Source: Rubrivivax sp.
GTDB lineage: Bacteria > Pseudomonadota > Gammaproteobacteria > Burkholderiales > Burkholderiaceae_C
Direction: 5' to 3'
Assembly (NCBI GenBank): GCA_030693565.1
Contig: JAUYAJ010000663.1
Location: 1-24,661 of the forward strand
DNA: 24,661 nucleotides
Below are positions 1 through 7,905 of the stretch, piece by piece (the stretch's first letter is position 1; the number at the start of each line of letters is the position of its first letter). Under the pieces are notes generated by a model that searched no databases, was not told the DNA's origin, and worked only from the letters and a program-made list of their open reading frames with translations. The translations under genes and the position numbers were made by a program.

Positions 1-141
1 TAGCGGACCCGATGCTGCCGTGACGCGAGCCGGGGCTTTCGCGGCAGGAGTATTGGCGTGCGAGTGATCGATACCACAGACAGCCGCCAAGCCCGGCGTC
101 GCTGCAAGCATCAGCGCGGAAAGGAATGGGTGTAGGTTCAC
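1..141 (-). CDS. Secreted protein of unknown function, N-terminal part only (runs off the left edge)
   Basis: A reading frame opens with GTG at 141-139 on the minus strand and stays open to the window edge, giving 47 codons. The GTG overlaps the TGA of the preceding cytochrome gene (GTGA), and a GGAGAG ribosome-binding stretch lies about 8 bases upstream. The first roughly 22 residues look like a signal peptide: NLHP, then a hydrophobic stretch rich in Leu and Ala ending near AAVC. A short Ala/Pro-rich stretch follows, with HSH near residue 29. A Cys at the end of the hydrophobic stretch could be a lipobox-like site, but the match is poor. The coupling suggests it is the last visible gene of the arx transcript. 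Its function cannot be told from this fragment. Confidence 0.6.
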   Translation of the reverse strand, partial: MNLHPFLSALMLAATPGLAAVCGIDHSHANTPAAKAPARVTAASGPL

Positions 142-683
142 CTCGACTCTCCTCGACGCCTGCGCCAGACGAACGCAAGACCGAGCACCGCAAGACCTGC
201 CACCGCAGCCAAGGCGACTTCACCCCGTTCACGAAGCGTGCTGGCCGGGTAGGTGCGATGCAAGTGCCCGGAGATGAGAGCGGCTTCACCAGCGCCGAGC
301 GCTGCACCGTGCCACCAGCGCATTCTCTCGACCGTGAGGCGCCAGCCGATTCGTCCCAGCCTGGGGCTCTCGGCTACCGCCAGCGTGTGGCACGCCGTGC
401 ACCGGGAACGCAGGAGGCGTTCCCCGAGCGACAGTCGGGCCCATGCCGCCGCTTCGCGTTCCATGCCGGCACGCTCGTCTGCCTCACGGCGGGCGGCGAT
501 CTCGGCCTCGCGACGGCGCTCGGCTTCAAGCTCCATGGCTGCGCGCTCGCGTTCAGCCGGGGTGCCGAGTGCTTTGCCGCTGCGATAGTCGTCGCCTGAC
601 ATTTCGGCCCACACATGCTGCACGGGTGCCAGCAGACAAACCATGGCGACAACGCCCGTCACGACCGTTCGACTCTTGGACAC
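138..683 (-). CDS. Membrane-anchored monohaem cytochrome c
   Basis: This 181-residue protein has an N-terminal signal peptide (about residues 1-26, ending HVWA), then a highly charged Glu/Arg/Ala-rich helix (about 40-80, probably coiled coil). A single haem c motif CTACH follows at 95-99, and a C-terminal membrane span (about 155-172) is followed by a basic RRRR tail. A Met in the ERMRWW stretch (about 118) could be the distal haem ligand. This indicates a periplasmic, C-terminally anchored electron carrier. I chose the GTG at 683 because it gives a clean signal peptide and follows the nitroreductase stop by 22 bp. The frame is open further upstream, but that part overlaps the nitroreductase gene. 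Co-directional placement after arxD suggests it may carry electrons from arsenite oxidation; that role is inference. Confidence 0.75.
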   Translation of the reverse strand: MSKSRTVVTGVVAMVCLLAPVQHVWAEMSGDDYRSGKALGTPAERERAAMELEAERRREAEIAARREADERAGMEREAAAWARLSLGERLLRSRCTACHTLAVAESPRLGRIGWRLTVERMRWWHGAALGAGEAALISGHLHRTYPASTLRERGEVALAAVAGLAVLGLAFVWRRRRGESR

Positions 684-705
684 CGGCAGCAGCGCAACCG
701 AACGG

Positions 706-1359
706 TCATCCCGTGCGCCACGTCGACAACACCGCATCGGGATCATCAACCCCACGCGGAGCGGATTCGTGCGCGGGCGTGCCCACGCAGATGAAACCGG
801 CCAGCACTTCGCCGTCATCACAAAACGCATCGCGAACCGCCCGGTGGGCGCACTTGCGCCCGCTCAGTGTCTTGGCGCCGAAACCCATCAGGTGCAGCGC
901 ATTGAGGAAGTTCGTGAGCGCGCCACCGGCACACATCCACTGCTCATGCGCCGGCACCTCGGCGACGGTATCGCCGATGCGCACCACCCAAGCCACGAGG
1001 ACCGGCCCGTTACGGGCGCGGTCACGCTCAATGGCGACATCCTCGTCGCTCTTGCCGACGTCACGCGCGAAGGCCGCGAATCGCTCCCCGAGCGCGCCTC
1101 GTTCGTGCTCGCCGACCACGACCGCCCGCCACGGGACCAGCTTGCCGTGATCGGGCGCTCGCAGCGCGGCGCTGGCCGCCAGGCGCAACTGCGGCATCGA
1201 CGGGCCGGGAGCCACCATCCAGCGCGGGCCGATCGAGTGCCGCGACAACAACCCGGCCAGCGCGTGCTGCTCCGAGGGCGAGACCCGAGCCCGGCGTTTG
1301 CGGTCAGGCACCGGCAGCGCAGCCCTGCCCGAGCCTGTGGACGGGGCTGGTTCGAGCAT
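706..1359 (-). CDS. Nitroreductase-family (FMN-dependent) protein
   Basis: The 217-residue product resembles the nitroreductase-like flavoprotein fold, YdjA-like branch. After a variable N-terminus it has an LLSRHS-type start of domain (about 35-40), AALRAPDHGKLVPWR (about 62-76, the usual site of FMN phosphate contacts) and FAAFARDVGKSDEDV. A central helix with GGALTNFLNALHLMGFG (about 147-163) and a C-terminal GFICVGTP strand follow. The ATG at 1359 lies 13 bp after the arxD stop, with GAGG upstream, so it is probably co-transcribed with arx. Family members reduce nitro compounds, quinones or other electron acceptors with NAD(P)H and lack export signals; none is seen here. Its substrate and any link to arsenic are unknown. 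It is not one of the usual arxB'ABCD genes. Confidence 0.8.
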   Translation of the reverse strand: MLEPAPSTGSGRAALPVPDRKRRARVSPSEQHALAGLLSRHSIGPRWMVAPGPSMPQLRLAASAALRAPDHGKLVPWRAVVVGEHERGALGERFAAFARDVGKSDEDVAIERDRARNGPVLVAWVVRIGDTVAEVPAHEQWMCAGGALTNFLNALHLMGFGAKTLSGRKCAHRAVRDAFCDDGEVLAGFICVGTPAHESAPRGVDDPDAVLSTWRTG

Positions 1360-1372
1360 CGCTGGGGGCCTC

Positions 1373-2053
1373 TCAGCCAGCCGGCAATTCCGGATCGTCC
1401 ACCGCCTGGCGCACAAGCCGCGCGAGGGCTGCGTAGACGCGCGCCGCCGGGAACCTCACGCTCGCCGAGGCGCAGGCCCGCTCCAGCGGCCCGGCCCAGG
1501 CGTGGATGAACTCGCCGCAGAACTCCTGCGCCATCGCCATGCCATCGGCGTCGCCGCGCGCGCTGCGTTCCATCAGGCGCGCGACGAACTCCAATTGCAT
1601 CGCCACATGATCCGGCAGGTCGTGGAAGCTCTCGCTCGGAACGACACCCGCGGTCTCGTAGCACGAGCGCATCATCTGCGCGGCCGTTCCGCCGATCGAG
1701 CCTTCGAGGTACAGGCCGGCGTTCAACGGCACTGCCACCGGCGGCATCAGGAACAGGCGCGAGTACTCGACCAGCCAGGGGTCGGCACTGCCGTCCGCGA
1801 GGCGGGCTGCGGATACCCAGCGTGAGCATTCGTCGTCCAGTGCGGCTTGCACGGCATCTGTTTCCACGCCGAGCGACGGTCCAAGTTCCGCCAGGTCGTC
1901 GGCGAGCGGCTGCGCCCAGTCGCACACGGACCAGCCCGCCGGCGGCGTCATGAACGCGCGAGCCAGGCAGAACAGCAGGTCGGCCCGGTCGAGCAGCCTG
2001 CCGCCATCACCGCCTGGCGATGCCTCACGCTTGGCCATCGACACGGACGTCAT
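1373..2053 (-). CDS. arxD: ArxD, TorD/DmsD-family chaperone for ArxA
   Basis: This 226-residue protein is helical, with the signature of TorD-type chaperones: LLFCLARAFMTPP near residue 25, WLVEYSRLFL near 90, a Pro- and Gly-rich LNAGLYLEGSIGG segment, then ESFHDLPDHVAMQLEFVARLM around 135-155. Known family members bind the twin-arginine leader and apo-form of a molybdoenzyme in the cytoplasm and hold it until the cofactor is inserted. The ATG at 2053 overlaps the arxC stop as ATGA, which argues for translational coupling. A second ATG at 2038 is possible. It sits directly after arxC, the usual place for arxD. Confidence 0.87.
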   Translation of the reverse strand: MTSVSMAKREASPGGDGGRLLDRADLLFCLARAFMTPPAGWSVCDWAQPLADDLAELGPSLGVETDAVQAALDDECSRWVSAARLADGSADPWLVEYSRLFLMPPVAVPLNAGLYLEGSIGGTAAQMMRSCYETAGVVPSESFHDLPDHVAMQLEFVARLMERSARGDADGMAMAQEFCGEFIHAWAGPLERACASASVRFPAARVYAALARLVRQAVDDPELPAG

Positions 2054-3210
2054 GCCGCGGGCCCGCCCAACGAGAGTCTCTTCTCGCCGGCCGCGTTGAC
2101 CACGTTGGCGAGGAACACCGCGGTCGCCAGTACCGCCCACTCGGTGAGCGACGGCGTGTACTGCAGCAAGCCATGCGCCCAGCTGCCCTTGAACAGCGCC
2201 ACCATCTGGCCGCCGATCACGAAGTCATAGCGCGCCACGAACAGCGCCACGATGGCAATCAACGCAGCGACGAGTTGCAGACTCAGCGACTTGCGTAGAG
2301 CAGGCAGCACGGTGATCAGCAAGGGCACGCCGATGCCGATCCAGATCTCGGCCTGAAACACGGGGCGGCTCCACAGGTAGTGCCAGACCTGCATGCCGTC
2401 GGCGTTGCTCCACAGGCCCGCGACCAGCCGCGAGGCGACGAACAGGGCATGGGCCACCATCAACACGCCAAACAGCCCCGCAAGCGTTCCCGTGAACAGC
2501 GTGCGCGTGCGCTCATCGAAGCGGCTCGAGTCCATGCCGTGCGCCAGATGCGTGAAGATGATGATGAAGGTCACGCCACCGAGCAGCGCCTCGACGATGA
2601 AACCGAGCGAAATTTCGCCGCCGAACCAGAACGGGCGCATGGCCATCATCCCGTACACCGTGCCGGCGACGAAGGTGATGAACACCGCGGACGCGAAGGC
2701 CAGCACCGCGGCCCACTTCGGCGGCTGCGCGTCGGCGCCCGCCGCGAGCCACTTCAGCACCAGCACGGCCAGTGCGACGGTGTAGAAGATGATGCCCCAG
2801 ACCTTCCAGAACAGCGGAGCGTCGGTCTGAAAGCTGGTCGGGATCAGCAGCAGCGCCCGCAGCGGCGTGCCGAGTTCCATGAACAGCGCCGCCACGCCTC
2901 CCACCATCGCCGCCACCGCCAGCCACAGCGCGCGGCGCGCGATCGGCTCGAAGTCCTTCAAGCCGAACACGGTCCAGGCCGAGGCCAGCAGGGTCAGGCC
3001 GGTTGAAGAGAGCAGGAAGAAATCGTAGGTGACGACCGGCAGCCCCCAGAAGATGCCGCGGCTGTCGCTGTTGTAAGCCGCGTGACCGACCGACATCAAC
3101 TGGCTGAGGACAAATCCGCCGGCAGCCACCAGGCCGACAGCCGCGGCAATCAGTACCAGGCTCATCAACGGCGCGCTGGCCGCAGGGCGTGGTTGTGTGA
3201 GTGTGTTCAT
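2050..3210 (-). CDS. arxC: ArxC, NrfD/PsrC-type membrane subunit of arsenite oxidase
   Basis: The 386-residue product is strongly hydrophobic, with about eight to ten membrane spans beginning at residues 15-38. Short charged loops include SDSRGIFWGLPVVTYDF near 48-64, typical of the NrfD/PsrC family. Such subunits anchor the Fe-S subunit to the membrane and exchange electrons with the quinone pool without haem. An AAGGAGAC ribosome-binding site lies just upstream of the ATG at 3210. The gene follows arxB by 24 bp and overlaps arxD. In the Arx complex it would link ArxAB to quinone. Confidence 0.9.
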   Translation of the reverse strand: MNTLTQPRPAASAPLMSLVLIAAAVGLVAAGGFVLSQLMSVGHAAYNSDSRGIFWGLPVVTYDFFLLSSTGLTLLASAWTVFGLKDFEPIARRALWLAVAAMVGGVAALFMELGTPLRALLLIPTSFQTDAPLFWKVWGIIFYTVALAVLVLKWLAAGADAQPPKWAAVLAFASAVFITFVAGTVYGMMAMRPFWFGGEISLGFIVEALLGGVTFIIIFTHLAHGMDSSRFDERTRTLFTGTLAGLFGVLMVAHALFVASRLVAGLWSNADGMQVWHYLWSRPVFQAEIWIGIGVPLLITVLPALRKSLSLQLVAALIAIVALFVARYDFVIGGQMVALFKGSWAHGLLQYTPSLTEWAVLATAVFLANVVNAAGEKRLSLGGPAA

Positions 3211-3234
3211 CGTTGCGTCTCCTTGGTGGGCAGA

Positions 3235-3993
3235 TCAGGCCTTGGTCTCGTTCGCGCGGCTGCTCGGCACCGCGGCGCCGGCGCCGCCGGACAGGTAGTA
3301 CACCTGCGGCTTGTTGCCGGTCTGGTCGAGCAGGCGCACGCCGCGCTTGTCGGCAATCAGCTTGTTCACATTCGAGGCCGGGTTGTCGAGGTCGCCGAAA
3401 TAGCGCGCCTTGGGCGCACAGACACGCACACATGCCGGCGTGTGCTCCTTGGTTGCCGGGTTGTCTTCGTCCAGGTCGGCCACGCCCTTGGGCGCGGTGC
3501 TGGTCTTGTGGTAGCAGAAGGTGCACTTGGAGACCACGCCGTGCGGCTGGATGCCCACGCCACGCGATGGGTCGTCCTGCGGGCCCTTGTAGGGCGGCTC
3601 CCACTGGCGTCCGCCCTTGCCCGGGAACACGCTGCGCAGGTCGGGCTGCACGACCGCCTTGTCGTCGGTGTAGAAGCGCACGCCGTACGGGCAGGCCACC
3701 ATGCAGGCCTTGCAGCCGATGCACTTGTTCCAGTCGATCAGCACGTAGCCGCCGTCCTTCTGCTTGAAGGTGGCCCCGGTCGGACAGACGTCGACGCAGG
3801 ACGGGTTCTCGCAATGCATGCACGGTCGCGGAAACCACTGCATGTTGACGTTTGGATAAGTACCCTCGTGATAGAAGAGCACGTCCTGCCAGTTCTCGCC
3901 CGGCAGGCGGTTGTTCTCCATCGAGCAGGCGGTGGTGCAGGCCTGGCAGCCGGTGCACTTGTCCAGGTCGATGACCATTCCCCATTTCGCCAT
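3235..3993 (-). CDS. arxB: ArxB, four-cluster [4Fe-4S] electron-transfer subunit
   Basis: This 252-residue protein of the DmsB/NrfC/PsrB type has four ferredoxin-like cysteine groups. They are CTGCQACTTACSM near residue 15, CMHCENPSCVDVCP near 58, CIGCKACMVACP near 91, and a split fourth group made of CTFC (about 157) and CVRVCAP (about 188). It should carry electrons between ArxA and the ArxC membrane subunit on the periplasmic side. No signal peptide is visible, as expected for a partner exported with the Tat-bearing ArxA. An AAGGAGAC ribosome-binding site precedes the ATG at 3993. It is 30 bp after arxA and 24 bp before arxC. Confidence 0.93.
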   Translation of the reverse strand: MAKWGMVIDLDKCTGCQACTTACSMENNRLPGENWQDVLFYHEGTYPNVNMQWFPRPCMHCENPSCVDVCPTGATFKQKDGGYVLIDWNKCIGCKACMVACPYGVRFYTDDKAVVQPDLRSVFPGKGGRQWEPPYKGPQDDPSRGVGIQPHGVVSKCTFCYHKTSTAPKGVADLDEDNPATKEHTPACVRVCAPKARYFGDLDNPASNVNKLIADKRGVRLLDQTGNKPQVYYLSGGAGAAVPSSRANETKA

Positions 3994-4023
3994 GTCTGTC
4001 TCCTTGAAGGGTTGGAATGGCCC

Positions 4024-6510
4024 TCAGGCCTTTTCGATCGTGACCTTGGTCGTGTAGTAGCCGCACTGCCCGCTGATGCGGTCGCTCTGGTTGACCGTGA
4101 CGTCGCCGCTGTGACCGGGCCCACGATTCTTGGCCCAGCGGCCCTGCGCCCAGTGGCCGTGCTCCATCGGGAACACCAGGGTGTCCGGCCGCACACCTTG
4201 GAAGGTGCGCACATGGCCTTCGATGGCACCGGCGGTGGACTTGATGCGCACGCGGTCGCCGTCGGCGATGCCGCGCTTGCTCGCCGTCTCGGGGTGGATC
4301 TCGATGAAGACCTGGTCGCTGCCGCCCATGGTGGGCTGCAGCAGCGAGATCGCCACCGGCAGGTTGCCACCGCGTCCTTCGGCATGCATCGCCACCTTGG
4401 GCGTCACCATGTACATGTCGCCGCCGCCCGGGTGCTTGGGCTCCTCCCAGTGCGGGAACATCAGCTTGGCCTTGTCACGCCCGGTCTTGGCCGCGATCCA
4501 GTCGGCCTTGGCCTCCAGCCAGCCGGACCGGAATTCGAACTTGCCCGAGGGCGTCTTGAGCAGCTTGGCTTTCACCTCGTCGGGCGTCATCGGCTTGGCG
4601 TGCGCCTTGCCGTCCCACTCGAAGAAGTCGCCGCCGCGCTGCACCCAGTGGTAGGGCTTCTTGTACCAGACGCCTTTTTCCTTCCAGGTTTCGAAGCTGT
4701 TGACACCGTTGTCGCCGGGATCCTTCTCGAAGCCCTTGGCCAGGTGGCGGATGACGTTGTCGGTGTCCTTCAGCGCCTTGTAGTAATCGCCCATCGGGCC
4801 CTTCATGCGCTTCCCGAGCTCGATGAACATGTCGCCGAAATACTTGGTGTCGTACAGCGGCTTGATCGCCGGCACACGCAACTGCGCCATCGGCCAGCCC
4901 TCGAAGGGGTAGGTCGGCGCATCCTGCATGCGTTCGAGGAAAGTGTGGTCAGGCAGGATGATGTCGGCCATCATCGCCGTCTCGCCCGGGAAGGGGCTGG
5001 TGTCGATGACGAACAACTCCGCCAGCGCTTTCTCCCATTGCTGGCCGTTCGGTGCCGTCCACACCGGGTTGGTCAGGTAGAACATGACGGTATCGAGTTT
5101 GTACGGTTTGCCTGCCAGCGAGTTCGGACCCAGTTCCTGCAGCATGTTGTTGGCCAGCAGGTAGCCGTCTTCGTGACCCTTGAGGTCGATGCGCGGCTGG
5201 GCCTTCCACGGGCCGGTCTTGGCGTAGTCGTCGGCATAGTCGTCAGCGTTGACCGGCATGCCGCCGTACGACGGCCCCATCTGGTACGCCAACCCACCCT
5301 TGGCGAACAGCGAGCCCACCAGCGCGTTGAGCGAATGCACCGCCATGCCGTTGTAGATGCCGTTGCTGTGCGCGTGCACGCCGCGCTCAAACAGCGCGAT
5401 CGCCGGGCGCGTGGTGCCGAATTCCTGCGCCGTGGCGACGATGTCGCGCTCGAAGATCGTGGTGATGCCGCTGGCCCACTTCGGCGTGCGGTCCTTCAAC
5501 TCGACGTTCCACCACTCGACCAGGCCCTTGACCCACTTCTCGTTGAAGGTGGCTGGGTCAACGGTTTGTCCGGCCTTGAAGCGGTTGACGCCGTCCTTGA
5601 AGTCGCCGACGAAGCTGCGTTCCCACAACCCGTTGGCCAGGATGTGGTGCGCGATCGCCAGCGCCAGTGCGCCGTCGGTGCCGGGCTTGACCAGCAGCGC
5701 GCGGTCGCTCGCCGCCAGCGTCGTGTTCATGTGCACATCGACCGCCGTGACGCGCGTCTTGGGCGTGCGCTCGCCGCGGATGTAGCCCCACACCTGCATC
5801 AGGTAGTTGTAGGGGCGAAAGGCCTCCAGGAAACCGCAGCCGAACATCAGCAGCATGTTCGCGTTGCGGTAGTCGTAGGAGTTGTACGAGCCGTTGCCAT
5901 CGGTGGCCTGCTTGGCCTTGATGCTGCCGTCCGAACACATCGACGAGTGGCCGATCGGAACATTGGGCGAGCCGTAGAGCTTGCCGAAGGTGCCTAGCAG
6001 GCCGGCACACGAGGCGCCCCAGCCGCGGCCGTAGCAGAGCGCGAAGCGGTGGCTCTCGCCCTTGTCGCGCAGCCCTTGCAGGCGTGTCGCAACTGTGTTC
6101 AACGCCTCGTCCCAGGAGATCGGCACGAACTTCGGGTCTTCGTTGCGCCCCTTCTTGGGGTTCGTTCGCTTCATCGGGCTCTTGAAGCGGTCCGGGTCGT
6201 AGAGGATGTAGGTGCCCAGCGGTCCCTTCGGACACAGCTTGCCATTGGCGATGGGGTGCTCGGTGCTGCCGTGGATCGCATGCACCCGCCCGTCGGTCGT
6301 GTAGACATCAATGCCGCAACGTGCCGGGCATTGGTGGCAGATGTTCTTGGTGATCTTGGTCTCGCCCTTGTTGGCCGGTGCCACCTGGGCCTGCGTCTCG
6401 TGCAGCGTGTAGCCCCCGACCAGCGAAGCCGCGGCGCCGGAAGTTGCCGTGGCCTGCAGGAAGCGCCGGCGCGAGACGGCGGGTTTGAAGATGCGTTCGA
6501 TCAGGCCCAT
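4024..6510 (-). CDS. arxA: ArxA, molybdenum catalytic subunit of anaerobic-type arsenite oxidase
   Basis: This 828-residue protein belongs to the DMSO-reductase family. Residues 13-18 (SRRRFL) form a twin-arginine export motif followed by an Ala-rich stretch. C58, C61, C65 and C93 make the CX2CX3CX27C site for an Fe-S cluster. Y160 followed by GRGWG (161-165) is the motif reported to mark ArxA rather than ArrA, which has RGRY there. C192 in HSSMCSDGS is the likely Mo ligand. The protein should oxidise arsenite to arsenate in the periplasm with a Mo-bisMGD cofactor. The frame is open 34 codons further upstream, but the ATG at 6510 is preceded by AAGGAGACC and puts the Tat motif at the right distance. 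Only enzyme assay can settle the in vivo direction, because the ArxA/ArrA group can be reversible. Confidence 0.94.
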   Translation of the reverse strand: MGLIERIFKPAVSRRRFLQATATSGAAASLVGGYTLHETQAQVAPANKGETKITKNICHQCPARCGIDVYTTDGRVHAIHGSTEHPIANGKLCPKGPLGTYILYDPDRFKSPMKRTNPKKGRNEDPKFVPISWDEALNTVATRLQGLRDKGESHRFALCYGRGWGASCAGLLGTFGKLYGSPNVPIGHSSMCSDGSIKAKQATDGNGSYNSYDYRNANMLLMFGCGFLEAFRPYNYLMQVWGYIRGERTPKTRVTAVDVHMNTTLAASDRALLVKPGTDGALALAIAHHILANGLWERSFVGDFKDGVNRFKAGQTVDPATFNEKWVKGLVEWWNVELKDRTPKWASGITTIFERDIVATAQEFGTTRPAIALFERGVHAHSNGIYNGMAVHSLNALVGSLFAKGGLAYQMGPSYGGMPVNADDYADDYAKTGPWKAQPRIDLKGHEDGYLLANNMLQELGPNSLAGKPYKLDTVMFYLTNPVWTAPNGQQWEKALAELFVIDTSPFPGETAMMADIILPDHTFLERMQDAPTYPFEGWPMAQLRVPAIKPLYDTKYFGDMFIELGKRMKGPMGDYYKALKDTDNVIRHLAKGFEKDPGDNGVNSFETWKEKGVWYKKPYHWVQRGGDFFEWDGKAHAKPMTPDEVKAKLLKTPSGKFEFRSGWLEAKADWIAAKTGRDKAKLMFPHWEEPKHPGGGDMYMVTPKVAMHAEGRGGNLPVAISLLQPTMGGSDQVFIEIHPETASKRGIADGDRVRIKSTAGAIEGHVRTFQGVRPDTLVFPMEHGHWAQGRWAKNRGPGHSGDVTVNQSDRISGQCGYYTTKVTIEKA

Positions 6511-6539
6511 GAGTGGTCTCCTTGTTTTCCGCCGGGGGG

Positions 6540-7730
6540 TCAGTTCAACGCGCCGAACAACTGGCGGCGCGCGTCGTGCATGAAATGGCGCGACTTGCTG
6601 CAGGCCGGGCACAGCGCCGGCTCTGTCGTTTGCGCCGGCTTGCGGGTCGGCGTGAAGCTATCGCCGCAAGAGGAGCAGCGTGTGCGCAGATGCGAGGCCA
6701 GCGTGTGCATGCCGGCCTTGCCGCCGTGCGGGCTCAGGCTGAGCGCTGCGTCAGGGCAGGCACGCACACAGGTGCCGCAAGAAATGCAGCGCTCGCTCGA
6801 CCATTGCAGATGCGCGGCCGCGCCATCGTCGGCAACACTGAGTGCGGCCGTGGGGCACAGCGCCACGCACATCCGGCGGTCGCAGCAGCGTGCATCGGCG
6901 TGCAGTTGCGGGAAGAACTCGGCCGGCATCGCGGTGCCGCGATCCTGCGCCAAGTGTTCGAGCGCCAGGCGCTGGCGTTCGCGCTCGGGCGAGGGCTGTC
7001 GTGCATCGACGGGATACGCAGCGCGGCCATCACCCCCCATCGGCGTGGCATCGGATCGCTGGCGACCGGCAGGCCTTTCGAGCGCTGCGCGGAAGAAGCG
7101 GCGGCGATCCAGCGCCGGGGCAGGCAAAGGTGCAGGCGGGATGGCTGCGGGGCGCAGCGCCAGCGGCAGCGGCTCGTGCACCAGCGACGCCCGGCGCACG
7201 CTGCCCACGGAATCCAGCCACAGCGCGGCGGCCTCGAGCGCGTGCGACGCCGGGTGCTCGGGCCGGGCCTCACTGCATCCGACCTCGCAGCCATGACACC
7301 AATCGCGGTCGATGATCTGAACTTCGATGCCGGCGGCGGCGCGGGCCAACAGGTGCCCGGGCGTCAGGGCGCCCAGACACGGCAGCACCAGCGTTTCGCC
7401 TGCATGGGCCTGGGTGGGCACCTTGCGGCACTCGACGCGCAAGGTCATGGGGCCGGTGACGGGGGGCACCGCAAGTGCCAGGATCGCCATCTCGGGCAAG
7501 GCCAGGGCCTGCGTCGGACAGGCCGCCGTGCAGCGGCCGCAGCCCGTGCAGGCGTCAGACAGCACCAGCGCCGCAACCGTCACCCGCAGGGCCTGGACCG
7601 GGCAGACGTCGGCGCAAGCGTGACATTGCCCGTGTGTGCTGCGCAGAGGCAGGCAGGCCCCTTCCTCGTGCATCAGCGCGAGGTCGGTGCGCAGCCGCTG
7701 GCGGCTCGGGGTCTTGTCTCCTGGGGTCAT
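6540..7730 (-). CDS. arxB': ArxB', polyferredoxin encoded upstream of arxA
   Basis: The 396-residue product (from the ATG at 7730) has two halves. The N-terminal half holds CHACADVCP (36-44) and CTGCGRCTAACP. A middle region holds CHGCEVGC. The C-terminal half starts with DRRRFFRAAL and then has CCDRRMCVALCP and CISCGTCVRACP, ending with a zinc-ribbon-like CSSCGDS ... CPAC pair. It is a multi-cluster electron-transfer protein with an Arx-type position 29 bp before arxA. The start is unsure. The AAGGAGAGG site (7761-7753) is about 22 bases from the ATG but ideally spaced from an in-frame ATC at 7748. Its exact redox partner is not known from sequence. Confidence 0.82.
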   Translation of the reverse strand: MTPGDKTPSRQRLRTDLALMHEEGACLPLRSTHGQCHACADVCPVQALRVTVAALVLSDACTGCGRCTAACPTQALALPEMAILALAVPPVTGPMTLRVECRKVPTQAHAGETLVLPCLGALTPGHLLARAAAGIEVQIIDRDWCHGCEVGCSEARPEHPASHALEAAALWLDSVGSVRRASLVHEPLPLALRPAAIPPAPLPAPALDRRRFFRAALERPAGRQRSDATPMGGDGRAAYPVDARQPSPERERQRLALEHLAQDRGTAMPAEFFPQLHADARCCDRRMCVALCPTAALSVADDGAAAHLQWSSERCISCGTCVRACPDAALSLSPHGGKAGMHTLASHLRTRCSSCGDSFTPTRKPAQTTEPALCPACSKSRHFMHDARRQLFGALN

Positions 7731-7780
7731 GGCCGGACGCGGATCGATGCCGCCTCTCCTTGTCGGGTTCCCCCATTGCG

Positions 7781-7797
7781 TTGCAAGAGTGATGCCA
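7781..7797 (-). promoter_or_regulatory. Sigma-54 (-24/-12) promoter of the arx operon
   Basis: On the minus strand the sequence TGGCATCACTCTTGCAA fits the sigma-54 consensus TGGCACG-N4-TTGCW with one or two mismatches. The invariant GG and GC are exactly 10 bases apart. Transcription would begin near 7771, about 40 bases before the arxB' ATG, with the AAGGAGAGG site inside this leader. The neighbouring arxR encodes a sigma-54 activator with an intact GAFTGA loop, which strongly supports the call. Confidence 0.75.
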
Positions 7798-7825
7798 TCC
7801 CAACGCCGGACAAATATCCCAAGTA

Positions 7826-7838
7826 AATCAATCACATA
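7826..7838 (+). promoter_or_regulatory. Candidate IHF-binding site
   Basis: AATCAATCACATA matches the IHF consensus WATCAA-N4-TTR with one mismatch and lies in a locally AT-rich patch of otherwise GC-rich DNA. It sits between the sigma-54 promoter and the two putative enhancer sites, where IHF-induced bending usually helps the activator reach the polymerase. A single short match is weak evidence by itself. Confidence 0.4.
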
Positions 7839-7862
7839 GCAGACTGCGGGGATTGCCGACGC

Positions 7863-7878
7863 GTTACTTCCGGGTAAC
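7863..7878. promoter_or_regulatory. Putative ArxR enhancer site 1 (GTTAC-N6-GTAAC)
   Basis: This is a perfect 5-bp inverted repeat, GTTAC and GTAAC, separated by six bases. Its centre is about 99 bp upstream of the predicted arx start site, a normal distance for an NtrC-type activator. A second copy lies 43 bp away centre to centre, about four helical turns, so both would lie on the same face. The link to ArxR is inferred from position and symmetry. Confidence 0.62.
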
Positions 7879-7905
7879 ACACTAGGGATTCTTCGGATCA
7901 GCTCC

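Noticed and set aside
2513..4066. A 517-codon open frame on the minus strand over arxB/arxC
   Set aside because: It is a shifted frame of two clear genes with their own ribosome-binding sites. Its product is Arg- and Gly-rich and low in complexity.
3082..5997. A 971-codon open frame on the plus strand
   Set aside because: It lies antisense to arxC, arxB and arxA. Its translation is Val/His/Arg/Gly-rich without domains, and it results from the GC-rich codon pattern of the real genes.
4024..6510. ArrA (respiratory arsenate reductase) as the identity of the molybdoenzyme
   Set aside because: The GRGWG motif, the upstream arxB' and the arxXSR sensing genes fit ArxA rather than ArrA.
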